From Gentiana macrophylla (taxonomy: Eukaryota; Streptophyta; Magnoliopsida; Gentianales; Gentianaceae): a stretch of 64,000 nt of DNA. The stretch lies in contig CM047805.1 of assembly GCA_026214975.1 (NCBI GenBank), forward strand, positions 9,634,463 to 9,698,462, given 5' to 3'. The position numbers and the translations under genes were made by a program. The notes under the pieces are model-generated. The model saw only the letters and a program-made list of their open reading frames with translations. It searched no databases and had not been told where the DNA came from. This document shows positions 22,062 to 32,896 of the stretch, piece after piece; the stretch's first letter is position 1, and every line of letters begins with the position of its first letter.

Positions 22062-22237
22062 GCCAGAAGGACATTTTTAATCTAAAATGGTTGAGAATGA
22101 CAGTTACTACATGGTTGAGAAGGTTAAAGGTTGTGAAGAACGGTTTTAATCTAAAATGGTTGAGAATGACTGTTACTACATGTGTTACTACATTTTATCC
22201 TTTTCAACCATTTTGTATCTTATCTTGTCCTTCTGGC
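22062..22237. repeat. Small foldback repeat
   Basis: GCCAGAAGGACA at the left and TTGTCCTTCTGGC at the right are inverted. The body has a direct duplication (TCTAAAATGGTTGAGAATGA, twice). No TSD is clear. Followed by an (AT)n run to 22288. Confidence 0.55.
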
Positions 22238-22240
22238 ATC

Positions 22241-22241
22241 T

Positions 22242-22288
<47 letters not shown>
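22241..22288. repeat. (AT)n microsatellite
   Basis: About 48 bases of AT dinucleotides. Confidence 0.95.
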
Positions 22289-22292
<4 letters not shown>

Positions 22293-22628
22293 GTGTAACA
22301 TATTGATGTCTCATAAAAAGTAAAATAGACTTTTACTGTGGATATAAGTCATTAAGACTTAATGACATTAGTTATCACAAACTGTAATACGACAACGCAT
22401 ATGTTGTTGTATATATTTAAAAGAAATGATACTCATGATTTTTATTTTTCATTTTGACATTTTGAGTTGTATTTACTTATTAATATTCTTCTAGCATTTT
22501 TTCCAATTTTTTTAAACATTTTATATTGGAAAAAACTCGTCTCATCTGAAACGATACCGATACGCAATGATCGATGTGACTCAGTAGTCTCCGAGTCGGT
22601 GACCGCGACTTTGAACCATGGTGGCAGC

Positions 22629-22903
22629 AGACTTTAATTTTCTCAAGGCAGTTCAAAATCGATTTTGTGGGAAGTCGGTTTTCTGCTCTATAACCGATTT
22701 TCATAAAGTCGATTCTGTTGTGGTGTACACGTAGTCTGGTATACCGGTAGATTAATTGTGGTACAAATAAGTACAGCTCACCAAATAAAAAAAGGCTATC
22801 TAATAGATATGTAGGTCATACCAGATTCATCACCCGCCGTTCCGATTTCTGCATTTGCCGCTAAATAAAATCCCAACAGCATTATTGACTGAAGGCACCA
22901 ACA
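22629..22903. other. Host flank right of the hAT-like element
   Basis: Continues the sequence interrupted at 14985. It could contain upstream parts of the minus-strand Cys-rich gene, but I see no convincing exon. The last 20 bases (TTGACTGAAGGCACCAA) match the inside of the adjacent TR-GAG LTR. Confidence 0.3.
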
Positions 22904-23377
22904 TGATATGATCCGTGATCGAATCAGATCCGAAAATGCCCGAGGACTTGACTGAAGGCACCAATAAGATGAGCACCGCGACCTCTAACTAACCCGTAGC
23001 CAAAAACCTTGGTATAATGGACACCCACAAGGTTCGCTCACAACCTCGATAAGTCCCGTTTGGAATCCACCAAACAACGGTTTGGAATCCACCAAAACCA
23101 ACGTGAGAAAACTCACCAAAGCTTAAAAGCTTCAAATATAATATATCAAAATTTGTCTCTTAAAAAAGATTACAACTAAAGCCTTTTTATAGGCTAGAAT
23201 AAAATAAATAAACTACTCCCAAATCAATGTGGGACAAACTTATTTAATGTAAATAAAAACAAAAATAAAAGAAATAAATACTAATAAATTCTAATAAAAT
23301 CTTCCACGAAAACAATGTGGGATAAATGATAACGTAAGTGGACTCCAAGCCAAAACGTCTCATCTTCGTTCACATCA
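22904..23377 (-). repeat. 3' LTR of the TR-GAG-like element
   Basis: Starts TGATATGATCCG and ends GTTCACATCA on the plus strand. TATA-like TATAAAAAG (minus) near 23184-23192. Confidence 0.9.
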
Positions 23378-23390
23378 TTCCCTCCTAGTT
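23378..23390 (-). other. Polypurine tract of the TR-GAG-like element
   Basis: AACTAGGAGGGAA on the minus strand, directly before LTR start TGATGTGAAC. Confidence 0.75.
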
Positions 23391-23880
23391 GGAAAGGATT
23401 CGACCTCGAATCAGAAGGATGTCGTAGAAAGTAGCAACAAGGACAAAACAGGCTGAACCAATAACAAACACCAATGAGATGCCTGGATCAAATACAAGGC
23501 GTAAATACGGCTTCAAATCAATAGAGCGTCGATATGATGATGAATACATCACCAAGGAAACCAATGCATAGTAATGTCGTGAGTGCTCAATGCAAATAAT
23601 TTTCTCTGGAGCAGCAACATAATCATAGGGATGAGAATCTGGATAAACCGCAAAAGGATCAATGAAAGTGTGCTCCGGTTTGCCACCAATGTCTACCGGA
23701 ACAAGAACATCCATAGGCAGTAGGGCCTGGAGTGGGAAGATCAAATAACTCAGGGTGGACCTCAACTGGATGATCATCATGTGCCTGAAAAGAAGACACA
23801 ATAAAACTCAAGCAAGTAGTCGGTGAAGTAGGACCAACTTCACCCTTTGCCTCAGAGATCGCCCCTGCCACGATCGACTC
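23391..23880 (-). CDS. C-terminal part of the TR-GAG protein (split)
   Basis: Minus-strand frames at 23659-23880 and 23385-23801 continue the Gag-like protein past the nested MITE: AISEAKGEVGPTSPTT, then a Pro-rich PELFDLPTPGPTAYG. An alternative frame has a hydrophobic stretch (SLVFVIGSACFVLVATFY) and ends just before the polypurine tract. Which frame is real cannot be settled. No enzyme motif is present. Confidence 0.4.
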
Positions 23881-24159
23881 GGAATTTTTCCCCAAATACC
23901 ACCATTTTCTGCTCCAAATTCCCCAAATACCACCCAAGGCAAAAAAAAACAATTTTGGGACGCGATTTTCTCCCATTTTTTTCACAAATGTGCACGATCT
24001 TAAGGTCCTCAAATCCCCTATTGGGGTTCCCCTTCCCAATTAGGGTTTAGTTTGGTTCCAAAAACACCTAAAACGTGAAAATGGGAGTGGTATTTGGGGA
24101 ATGAAGTGGTAGTTGGGGAATTTGATTATCTCAAAAGTGGTAGATGGGGAAATGGCTCC
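23881..24159. mobile_element. Mutator-like MITE inside the TR-GAG element
   Basis: A 279-bp insert flanked by a perfect 9-bp duplication GATCGACTC (23872-23880 and 24160-24168). The ends are inverted (GGAATTTTTCCCCAAATACC and its partner ending GGGGAAATGGCTCC), and both arms carry repeats of CCCCAAATACCAC or its inverse. The 9-bp TSD is diagnostic of Mutator-type elements. Confidence 0.9.
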
Positions 24160-24689
24160 GATCGACTCTTGGACTACCTCCACCAATTCTGCTCCAACAA
24201 CATCATTCTTCTTCTCAACATCACATTCTTGTGCAACATGTATCCCCGCCACACTCTTATCTTCATTGTTTTTCAACTCTTCTTCTCGAGTGTTAACAAT
24301 CTCTTCGTTTTTTGCTTCAACCAAGTATTTTTCTCATGCTGATTCATGTTTCAAACGAGCTTCCTCGTCGATTCTACGTAGTTCTTGCAATAAATCAGGG
24401 CAATCATAATAGTGATGACCACTCCCTTTACAATGACCGCAAAATACTGACAACACCTCTATAGAATTTTTCTTAACCATATCAGTACCACCCGGTTTCC
24501 TCTACCTCGATTATCTCTACCACATCGGGTATCACTACCACCATGATAAGATTGCTCAGTTACTCCCTTTAACATATTCCTCATCTCATCCATCATATCA
24601 TCAAAACGTCGTTCTATTTTCTCCAAATGTTGATCCATCATATCATCAAAATTCCGATAATAGACATCCATAGGACTCTTCTTTAACAT
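24160..24689 (-). pseudogene. Gag-like protein with CCHC knuckle (TR-GAG)
   Basis: The frame starts at the ATG at 24689 (MLKKSPMDVYYRNFDDMMD), has repeated DDMMD helices (likely coiled coil), then a Gly/Arg-rich basic patch DTRCGRDNRGRGN. A one-base frameshift near 24482 moves to the frame carrying the knuckle CGHCKGSGHHYYDC (24400-24441; C-X2-C-X4-H-X4-C, all ligands present), followed by an acidic helix (ELRRIDEEARLKHESA) and a stop near 24335, after which the frame at 24040-24324 continues. RNA-binding Gag-type product, supplied in trans to replication by an autonomous partner if functional. Confidence 0.7.
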
Positions 24690-25148
24690 TACTCAAGAGC
24701 TAAATTCACCAATAATCCCGACAACAATAATAATACCAAAAATATATACACGCTGTGATTCACTGAATCATCACCAAGGGACAGATGAATTATTATTGGT
24801 ATTGCAAAGTAAACTTTTGCGTCTGGCCCTGTGTGAGTATGACCGAAGGTAATAAATTTATTTTGGGAGTCAATCAATCCGGAAAGAAAAGGAAAAAAAT
24901 CAAATAGGGAAAAGCAAATCGGCAGGAATTTCTTGGTCTACAATTTATGGAATTTTTTTTAAAATAAAAGTTTGAATATTACGAAGGCAAAGGAAGCAGG
25001 CTAGTAATTGGGGTTTTTTTTTGGGAATAATAAGAACAGGAAGCAGGAAATAAAAAAAAATTGCTGGGATTTTTTTTTGATAACGAAAGGAAAGAAAAAA
25101 ACGCAGGTAAGAAAAAAAAAAGGATATTTGGATACCGTCAGTGTCTGT
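24690..25148 (-). other. 5' leader of the TR-GAG-like element
   Basis: Between primer site and ATG; contains several poly-T/poly-A runs. Minus-strand frames here (24945-25234) are low complexity and not called. Confidence 0.5.
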
Positions 25149-25161
25149 CTCTGATACCAAC
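25149..25161 (-). other. Primer-binding site (tRNA-iMet) of the TR-GAG-like element
   Basis: Minus strand TTGGTATCAGAGA immediately after LTR end ACATCA: a near-perfect match to the initiator-Met site. Confidence 0.9.
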
Positions 25162-25625
25162 TGATGTGATCCGTGATCGAATCAGATCCGAAAATGCCCG
25201 AGGACTTGACTGAAGGCACCAATAAGATGAGCACCGCGACCCTTGACTAACCCGTAGCCAAAAACCTTGGTATAATGGACACCCACAAAGTTCGCTCACA
25301 ACCTCGATAAGTCCCGTTTGGAATCCACCAAACAACGGTTTGGAATCCACCAAAACCAACGTGAGAAAACTCACCAAAGCTTAAAAGCTTCAAATATAAT
25401 ATATCAAAATTTGTCTCTTAAAAAATATTACAACTAAAGCCTTTTTATAGGCTAGAATAAAACAAATAAATTACTCCCAAATCAATGTGGGACAAACTTA
25501 TTTAACAGAAATAAAAACAAAAATAAAAGAAATAAATTCTAATAAAATCTTCCACGAAAACAATGTGGGATAAATGATAACGTAAGTGGACTCCAAGCCA
25601 AAACGTCTCATCTTCGATCACATCA
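25162..25625 (-). repeat. 5' LTR of the TR-GAG-like element
   Basis: Pairs with 22904-23377. TATA-like TATAAAAAG (minus) near 25441-25449. Confidence 0.9.
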
Positions 25626-27275
25626 CATAGCCTTCCAACGTGTGTCTTCCAGCAACACCAGGTGGATGATGTTTCCCGCCGCCGGACCTCCTTGATATGC
25701 TACCGGAATAATCCCGAAGATTATTCCAACTTGAAACCCAAAGAACTATAGCCGAAAATTCCAAGCTATATTCTTACAATAAATGGCGTGTTTAAATTGT
25801 GTGTCAAAAGGCTTGGGAGAACTCTCTTTATATAGGAGAGTAATCCTTGTCCTCCAAGGATTTAATAATTAAGAGATAATTATTACATTAATCCTTTTTC
25901 CAAATAAAAGATAAATAAAATAATTATCCCAAACAAATTAGGATAAATCATATTATTATCTAATATTCCATGAATTATCATTTAACAAATAAAAGATAAA
26001 TCACATATTAAATAATTATCCAAGAAAACTAATTCCTTAATAATTAAATAATCAAAACATGCGCCACTTGTAAACCCAACCTAAGTCTACACGCATGTTT
26101 CTTTATTTGACCAATTGGGTCAAAAGGTCAACACACCAAATTTAGTAAGTCATTGAAAAATGCTCTTTTAAGTGTATTTAATTATTTAGTCCAACTAAAC
26201 AATTAATCTACATATCAAATTAAATAGCCCAACACACTATTTAATTATAATTGAGGTGAAACGACGAGAAATCCAATTATGCTATTTTGGGAGCACGTCG
26301 GGTTTAATTGGACCATATTATTCGTATTACAATAAATTAAATAAAATTATTCGTCAGACAGAATAATTATATTCAACCTATTAATTCCAGGATTACACCA
26401 CCATAAACCCGAAACTGAACTCTATCGAATATAGATAACTTACACTCAATTTATGAGTCGAAAGCGTCCACCGATATAGTCATTACATACAGATAAATCC
26501 TCCATTTGCTCACTTTGAGTCGGGATATTTCCGTAAACCCTTCTCGAAACATATTATCCTTATTTAACATTAACCCCCCAGTGATCAATTAGTTCACATA
26601 TCTGACTAGTAGCTAATTAGTCTAAATATGAACTCGGCCGATCGATCAGTTTCTAGGGTTAACAAATAAGGAAAGTGTCATCTACTTCCGAGGAAGGAAT
26701 GGATTACATATCTCGTGATAACACGGACTACTCACTCATTCTAGAATAGAGCCAACGAGAAGTGTTGGACCACATACTACGAAGTGATCCTTACTAGCAC
26801 ATCAAACTCTACCCCATTCTAAGCAGTCGTATGTGATCACCTCAGGATTGAGATTAATCCATATATGATCATCTTGTGATTCGATAAGACTTCTCGATTA
26901 CGGAATTATATCGAGAACTCAAACCAAATCGGTCCAAATTTCATATGATTATCATCATATATAAATGCCCCACTTAGGTACCCTATTACCGATAGTCCGG
27001 ATAAGACTGTTACACCTAAAGTGTTGCAGGCGCATTAATAGCAAATTAATCATGAGACCCGACTCAGATTAATAAACGCTACGGACTAAGTTAATTTTAA
27101 GTACATCTCACAAACTCAATCCTCTTGTGTATAGCCATACACCGAGTTTTGTGATTACATAAACGAGGTACTTAGGGTTTTGATGAGTGTCTTAATTATA
27201 AGCATACATGCATATAATAAGATGAATTACTAATTCGTCCTAAAACAATTATATAATTGTCTTTCGGGCACTACA
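25626..27275 (-). repeat. 3' LTR of the LARD (truncated)
   Basis: Matches 33086-34739 but lacks about 190 bases at its left end, where the TR-GAG LTR abuts. A TATA-like CTATATAAAG (minus) lies near 25832-25842. Confidence 0.88.
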
Positions 27276-27293
27276 CATACAATCTCCCACTTG
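27276..27293 (-). other. Polypurine tract of the LARD
   Basis: CAAGTGGGAGATTGTATG on the minus strand, adjoining LTR start TGTAGTGCCC. A second purine block (GAGCAAGTGGGAGAATG) lies at 27354-27370. Confidence 0.65.
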
Positions 27294-28294
27294 CACGAAA
27301 GGCAAGTGGATTAATTGTTTTAGAGCACACCCTTATTTATCTATATCTACAACATTCTCCCACTTGCTCAAAACAAGTGAGACGAATCCCTCAAATCTGC
27401 ACCCTCCAAGCGCATCTTAGTAATTCATCCTTCCAAGCACGACCGAGGTGTCTTTGCCGCAGGTAGGTCGGTGACCAGCGCGCACTTAGAATCCGAATAC
27501 CATGTGACTCGGTACACCGATCGTAGGTTGGTGGCTTGAGTCAATCTTTGGGATCGAAACGTCGCCCTTCCATCTGATCCGGTAGTACGATTTCAATATG
27601 CTTATGACCTCTAGCGACTGCAAAATCCTTATGAGCTACCTCTCCAATGTTTGCACAATGAGATGGTACTGGATAATACGTTTTCATATGAGTAAACACT
27701 GAGTCCGAGATCGATTTAATGATCATCCTCAATCTGACCTAAAGCCAGAATCAGTGTTATCACTTATATTCTAGTTTGCACCTGAATATACTAGCATATT
27801 ATTCCTCATTCTCCCGAAGAGACTTGGGGATTCACTAAACATCACATTTAGAATTCATCTGCAGGTTTAGACAAGCATTCCTGAGAGGTATGGTAGGCTA
27901 CATCGTTAATGCTGCATAAATGCAAGAATGTCTTAACCAAGTGAATGGATGGGATTGCCAATGATCGATTCTCGTGAATTTGACCGAATCAAAATCTTTT
28001 TGAATGAATCCCGATGGCATGTCAGATTCTGACTTCAGATAACACACCCATGTTGTTTCCAACTGTTTCAGTGTTACCATTCACAAACACTAATCTACAT
28101 ACTACTTTACTAATATTGATGCCAAGTCTACAAAAGACTTATCAACATTCTGGTCAAGTCCGCATATTAAAATATTTGACTTTGAAATGACCTAGAGGTT
28201 TTCTTTAATCCCCAAAGGATATAAGCTATGGTAGGCTTCCTGCCAAAGGTTCTTTCTGAATAAATTAAGATACCGTTAGTCTCGCAAAAAGGTC

Positions 28295-28509
28295 ATAGGG
28301 AATCACCCCTATTTTCTGCTTTGTAACGAATCCGTTAATTGTTCTTAGCTAAAACCCTTCTGTTCTGAATGAATTCAGATTCCGTTGTTCGGCAAGGAAG
28401 TCTGAGGGAATCACCCCTATTTCCCGCTTTCTGACGAAATCAAGCAAGACTGAGTGGTAAGAGATCACGGTCCGGTTAATTCTTTACCTTTTAGGGAATC
28501 ACCCCTAAA
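28295..28509. repeat. Triplicated GGGAATCACCCC hairpin in the LARD
   Basis: Copies at 28295-28312 (ATAGGG / CCCTAT arms), 28403-28420 (shorter stem) and 28490-28509 (TTTAGGG / CCCTAAA arms). All keep the loop AATCAC. Confidence 0.7.
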
Positions 28510-30297
28510 TTACTCAGCTTTGCGGTGAAAGTTAAACTTTCCTATTCAATCGACTCTTCTACGTGTAGTTCCAATTACTCCCACTTGGGCCGAGATACTC
28601 GGTGGTTCTACAAGAGTTCCAATGTAGGCTGGAGTATCAAACTCCATTCACAGGGTTATGGCTTTTAAACCAACCTCTATGATCAGGATCCTATACAGCC
28701 CACGAAGGACTATAGGTCATCAATCTACCCTATAGACCGTAAGGTCCTGCAATGGGTAATGGACAAACCATACTCCCACTGCGTTCGGGGTGGATTGATA
28801 TACTGATCTAGTTTAGTAGTTCTTATTAGTGTTATCACCAACTGCCGGTGTTGGATGTGGACTGAACACATCAGTTAGTAACATCTTGAGTACAAATACT
28901 TCAAGATCCAAGGTTGTTATTTATAGACTCTATCAGACCGAGTTTGACAGTATAACCGTCATTCTCTGATTTTACGAGTTTTATAACCAACCTTTACTCA
29001 ATGCATTAAGATACTTCACAACCTGAACATGTATGCAAAATTGCCAGTCCTACCTTCAAGCACTCGGTGCTAAACGCCTCTATTTACGGAAGTGGGGTGA
29101 ACCGAATTCACTCCTTATCCACAAATGCTTAGGCATCTTTTTGGTAGACTTCTCGGTTTTTCATAACAACGTAAACCGTTATTTTGCAACCAATATCTTA
29201 AATGAGTTCAGCAGCGTATCGTAGCACATCAATAACTATATAAGGCAAATTTATGGTGTATCCCTTAGTGAAAACATTTCACTGGGAGGCAGGCCGAGCA
29301 TCAGTCCCGAAGACTACGCAACAACCTATTTCTGAGTATGGAATACTCTATCTCTGGTGAAATCAGAGATTTCCTCCAAATATTTTTGAATAAACTTACC
29401 GGAGTTTCGAGTAGTTATCAGACAATATGTCACTACTCAGAAGCTCCCACTAGCTTGTATCTTTCATATGGACCCCGAAAGTTGATATGAACAAGCTATG
29501 TAACTTCTTTAAATCTATTACCCTTTCCCGATTGAAAGGAAGCTTAGTCATAGTTCCTTTGAGACAGTGTTCCTTTGACTGGGAGATAGGAATCACCCTA
29601 AGCCAGTCTTCAGATCTTGTCTTTATGGAACATACACTAATTAATAGAGTAGAAAGAGGCGTTTATCGAAATATGGAAACCATTTGCGGTTATATATTTT
29701 AAGATGCGTTACTAATACCTTTTCAGCAATGCTTAGTGGTTCTGACTTTATCAAACAATAGTCCGAGTCTTAGGTTCATGCTACGAATGTTATATTTATC
29801 ATCAATAAGACAAACAAATTATCCTATTGAAAATGAATACGCTCATTCCAACGAATCCGAAAACAGAAAATGAATTTTCTGTGATACTCAATAATTGAAT
29901 CCGAGATTCATTTCTTTATATCACTCCCACTAGCCTATCTGAAATAACTGCCCGTTGTCTATTTTGTTTATCGTTTAATGCAAAGCTACCTAGTTCTTCC
30001 AAAAAACTTTAGCTTTCAAGAAAATAGCTAAGGATTCATTGGTCAGTGATCCGAAATCACTTTCCTTATCCTTTAATTTCCAATTTATTAATTTTCCGGT
30101 TTAGCCGTAAAACTACTTAGTTTAGATGACTAACACGTATGAACATTCTTTCCCATTCTCGACTTTCCTTAGATGCAAACAGTCTTGAACTAGCAGTTCG
30201 TTTGAGTAGACTCTACTCTTGAACTATGGGATGTTTAGTGTTACTTGCTTGGACTATCGATTTTTCTAATCGTCAAATCATAAGACCAAAGCTCCGA

Positions 30298-30560
30298 CTA
30301 GTTTATCGGTTCCAAATACCGTCTAACTAGCAACACTTTGTATTTATGATTTTTCAAAGATCAGAAAATCTCCAGAACTAAGCTCACACTAGTTTATCAG
30401 TTCGAAATACTGTCTAACTAGTAACGCTTTATTCTTGTTTTTCCTATAAATGGAGAAACTCATGAGCAGTCTATTACACATTTCTAATAATTTAGAAAAA
30501 CAACAAATCATAAGGCTAAGGCTCCCACTAGTTTATCGGTTCCAAATACCGTCTAACTAG
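30298..30560. repeat. Triplicated CTAGTT-AACTAG hairpin in the LARD
   Basis: 33-base units at 30298-30330, 30389-30421 and 30528-30560. The outer stem CTAGTT/AACTAG is invariant; the inner stem is CGGT/ACCG in units 1 and 3 and CAGT/ACTG in unit 2. Confidence 0.75.
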
Positions 30561-32876
30561 CAACGCCTTATGTATATGATTTTCCAATTTTTCAATTTAG
30601 AAATTTATTGTGTAATTACACTTTTAAAATTCACTAAATGAATTTTATCTGATAGTCCTATGTCATCTTTTGTAAACTAAGTATGGTCGTCTCTCGTTTA
30701 ACACGAGTGACACCCGTGACATACCTATACTATGTCACTTAAGTTTTTAAAGGCTCATGAGAAAAATCTCTTCCGAAAAGTTAACTGCATTTATTGATAA
30801 TTACAACGTACTTGTTACTCTCCACATTTTTAATGAAGTCCTATTACTAACAGTTTAGTAACCTAGAGATTTAGTTGTAAACAAAATGACAGAAACTTAA
30901 ATTCAAAAAAATAAATTTTCACTACTAGATTTTTATTTTAGGAATTATAAACTTGTTAAAAGTCTATCCTACCATTCCAAGGATTTAATCTCACACCTCA
31001 GTGCCGCCGCAGGGTCAGTCAAAGAGGCGACGATTAAACTGAGACAATCTCTCTCAATGATTAATCTTCGAGAATCAAACATCTCACGGGAATCAGACAT
31101 CCCGGACCTTAATCATTGATTACCATCATTTTCTAGCCTAGATATTTCGAAAATATCCATAAAGAGTGTGACCTACTATATCAGATCTCAAAGTATGCCC
31201 CGAGTATACCGCCGCAGGGTCGGTCAGTGACTCAACGAGTACCCGAAATCCTATCCTTTCGGAAACCAAGCCTTGAATTTAGATAGGGGCGAACACCACC
31301 CGCAGGGGGCCGGAATCAAAGCGGCTCAATGCGTCACCCTTCTCTCGCGTGCTTGCATTTATAGTAGAGGCCGTGGGATTGGCTGTCGCCTTCCCCGCTC
31401 CCACTCAATATTTTGAAAAAGTGGTGGGTTTACTAATTACGGTTGCGGACTTGACAATAAGAAACAATAAATCAAAGTACTCCGAATAGGGTCGGTTATG
31501 TAGGCAAGCTCACGCCGCCTTATTCGTTGGAACATATGTGATGATTCAGGCCAATCCGCAGAGAAGCCCGTTAGCCCGAAGGCTTATCGGCTATGCTAAG
31601 TCTGTCGAATCTTGCCAGAACGTACATCACACGTGGAGGGGAGTCGATTGAGCCGAAGCTCGGTTGAACTCGCCCAACCATGGTTAGACCATTTCCGAAC
31701 CCATGTACTAAGATTCTCCGATTTCTAAGTTGTCACCCAAAGCGTAATCTCGTTTTTTTGTTTAAGGTGACTGAGAAGCCATCACCGAAAAGCTCAACAA
31801 TTTATCCAAGTGGGATTCACCGAGAATCCATCACTAAAATCGTAAACGATTGACAAAAACCCGGGTCCTCGGTTTTTATAATTAGCTACTTATTATTTAA
31901 CTACCACATATTAAATTAATAAGCATTCATACTAATTATTTGAGTTATACATGCCTAATTTATTCGAAATAAACTAGCTACATGTATGCATTGGAGTGGA
32001 ATCATGAAGATGCAAGTCATGGCAATTTTTCGGTTTTAAGCACATAATCTTGATCAAACACAAAATTATACCGAAAAGTAACACCGAGATGGACCGTTGG
32101 TACCCCCGACTAACTATTTTCTAAGGGAAAGTAAAACTTATACTATGTCTTCGAGTCTTGATCTTCAAATCTTGAACTCGAACCGCCGGATCACGAACCA
32201 CGAACACCCGAGAAGAGAAATGCTTTTTAATTAAATAAGAAAATATTATTATAATTATTAAAAACCCTTTTAATTTTTTTTTTTTTGTTGCGGCTGTATG
32301 TAAAAAAATAATTCCATAAGATTTTTTTTTATTTTTTTATTTTAATATAATTTTCTGCCAATACGTTGAATGTATAAAGAAAATTTGATAACCAAAAAAA
32401 ATTTGATTCAGCCGCCAAAAAACCCTAGCCGCTTGCTAGTTTATAAAAAACAGACTTATAGCGACGCTTTTCAGCGTCGCAGAAAGTCCTGTAGCAGTTT
32501 TTTTATTAAAAAAAACAGGTTTTTAACCGTTTCTCCTCGTTCATACCTTGGGTTTCACCTTGATCTTCAACTTTTCAGCAAGATCTTCATATTTTCGAGC
32601 CCGGAACATCAAAATTACAATAAAAGGTGCTACTTTACATTGAATTTCGAAAAAGACATAAAAAAAATACAAATCCTATGCTCAATTGTTACTAAACAAA
32701 GGAGCTACAAAATAGATCTACGGGTAAACAATACCAACCCAATCCATCTCTTCAACCACAACATTCACAAGCATACAACATGATAAATTTCGAATTTACA
32801 AAAAAAACGAAATAAAAACACCTAAAACATGTTTTTCCACTCCTACATCTAAAAATCATATTCTTTGATCGTTAGA

Positions 32877-32896
32877 TCAAAGGCTCCGATACCACT
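32877..32896 (-). other. Primer-binding site of the LARD (tRNA-iMet type)
   Basis: Minus strand AGTGGTATCGGAGCC directly after LTR end ATCTAACA; TGGTATCGGAGCC differs from the initiator-Met site by one base. Confidence 0.85.

Larger units (their letters stand above)
14997..22620. mobile_element. hAT-like inverted-repeat element hosting nested insertions
   Basis: The left end CATGGTTCAAAAGTC (14997) and the right end GACTTTGAACCATG (to 22620) are inverted copies, with weaker similarity continuing inward (CCGACTCG on both arms). An 8-bp direct repeat GTGGCAGC occurs at 14985-14992 and 22621-22628, with four extra bases CAGC at the left junction. The 8-bp TSD fits the hAT superfamily. No transposase is seen. 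Most of the length is later insertions; the basic element is small. Confidence 0.65.
22904..25625 (-). mobile_element. TR-GAG-like non-autonomous LTR retrotransposon
   Basis: Short LTRs (22904-23377, 474 bp; 25162-25625, 464 bp) enclose 1.8 kb. The right LTR adjoins a tRNA-iMet primer site (TTGGTATCAGAGA on the minus strand) and the left LTR adjoins a purine tract AACTAGGAGGGAA. The only recognisable domain is a CCHC knuckle in a Gag-like frame; protease, RT and integrase are absent. This layout is that of TR-GAG elements. The 5-bp flanks differ (CAACA and CATAG), so the ends were rearranged after insertion. A Mutator MITE sits inside. Confidence 0.75.
27294..32876 (-). other. Internal domain of the LARD, non-coding, with repeated hairpins
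   Basis: Over 5.5 kb without a supported gene; open frames here are 60-140 codons with no motif (for example 27541-27732 minus, 32370-32783 plus). Structured repeats are visible: GGGAATCACCCC hairpins at 28295, 28403 and 28490; CTAGTT...AACTAG hairpins at 30298, 30389 and 30528; CCGCCGCAGGGTC at about 31005 and 31208. Plants' LARDs are mobilised by partner elements, so RNA signals in the interior are plausible. Confidence 0.6.

Noticed and set aside
23385..23801. Membrane protein in the TR-GAG element
   Set aside because: One frame has a hydrophobic stretch, but the competing frame continues the Gag-like protein; evidence is too weak to call a membrane protein.
32370..32783. 137-codon plus-strand frame in the LARD
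   Set aside because: Lys/Asn-rich from A-runs, opposite to element orientation, no motif.
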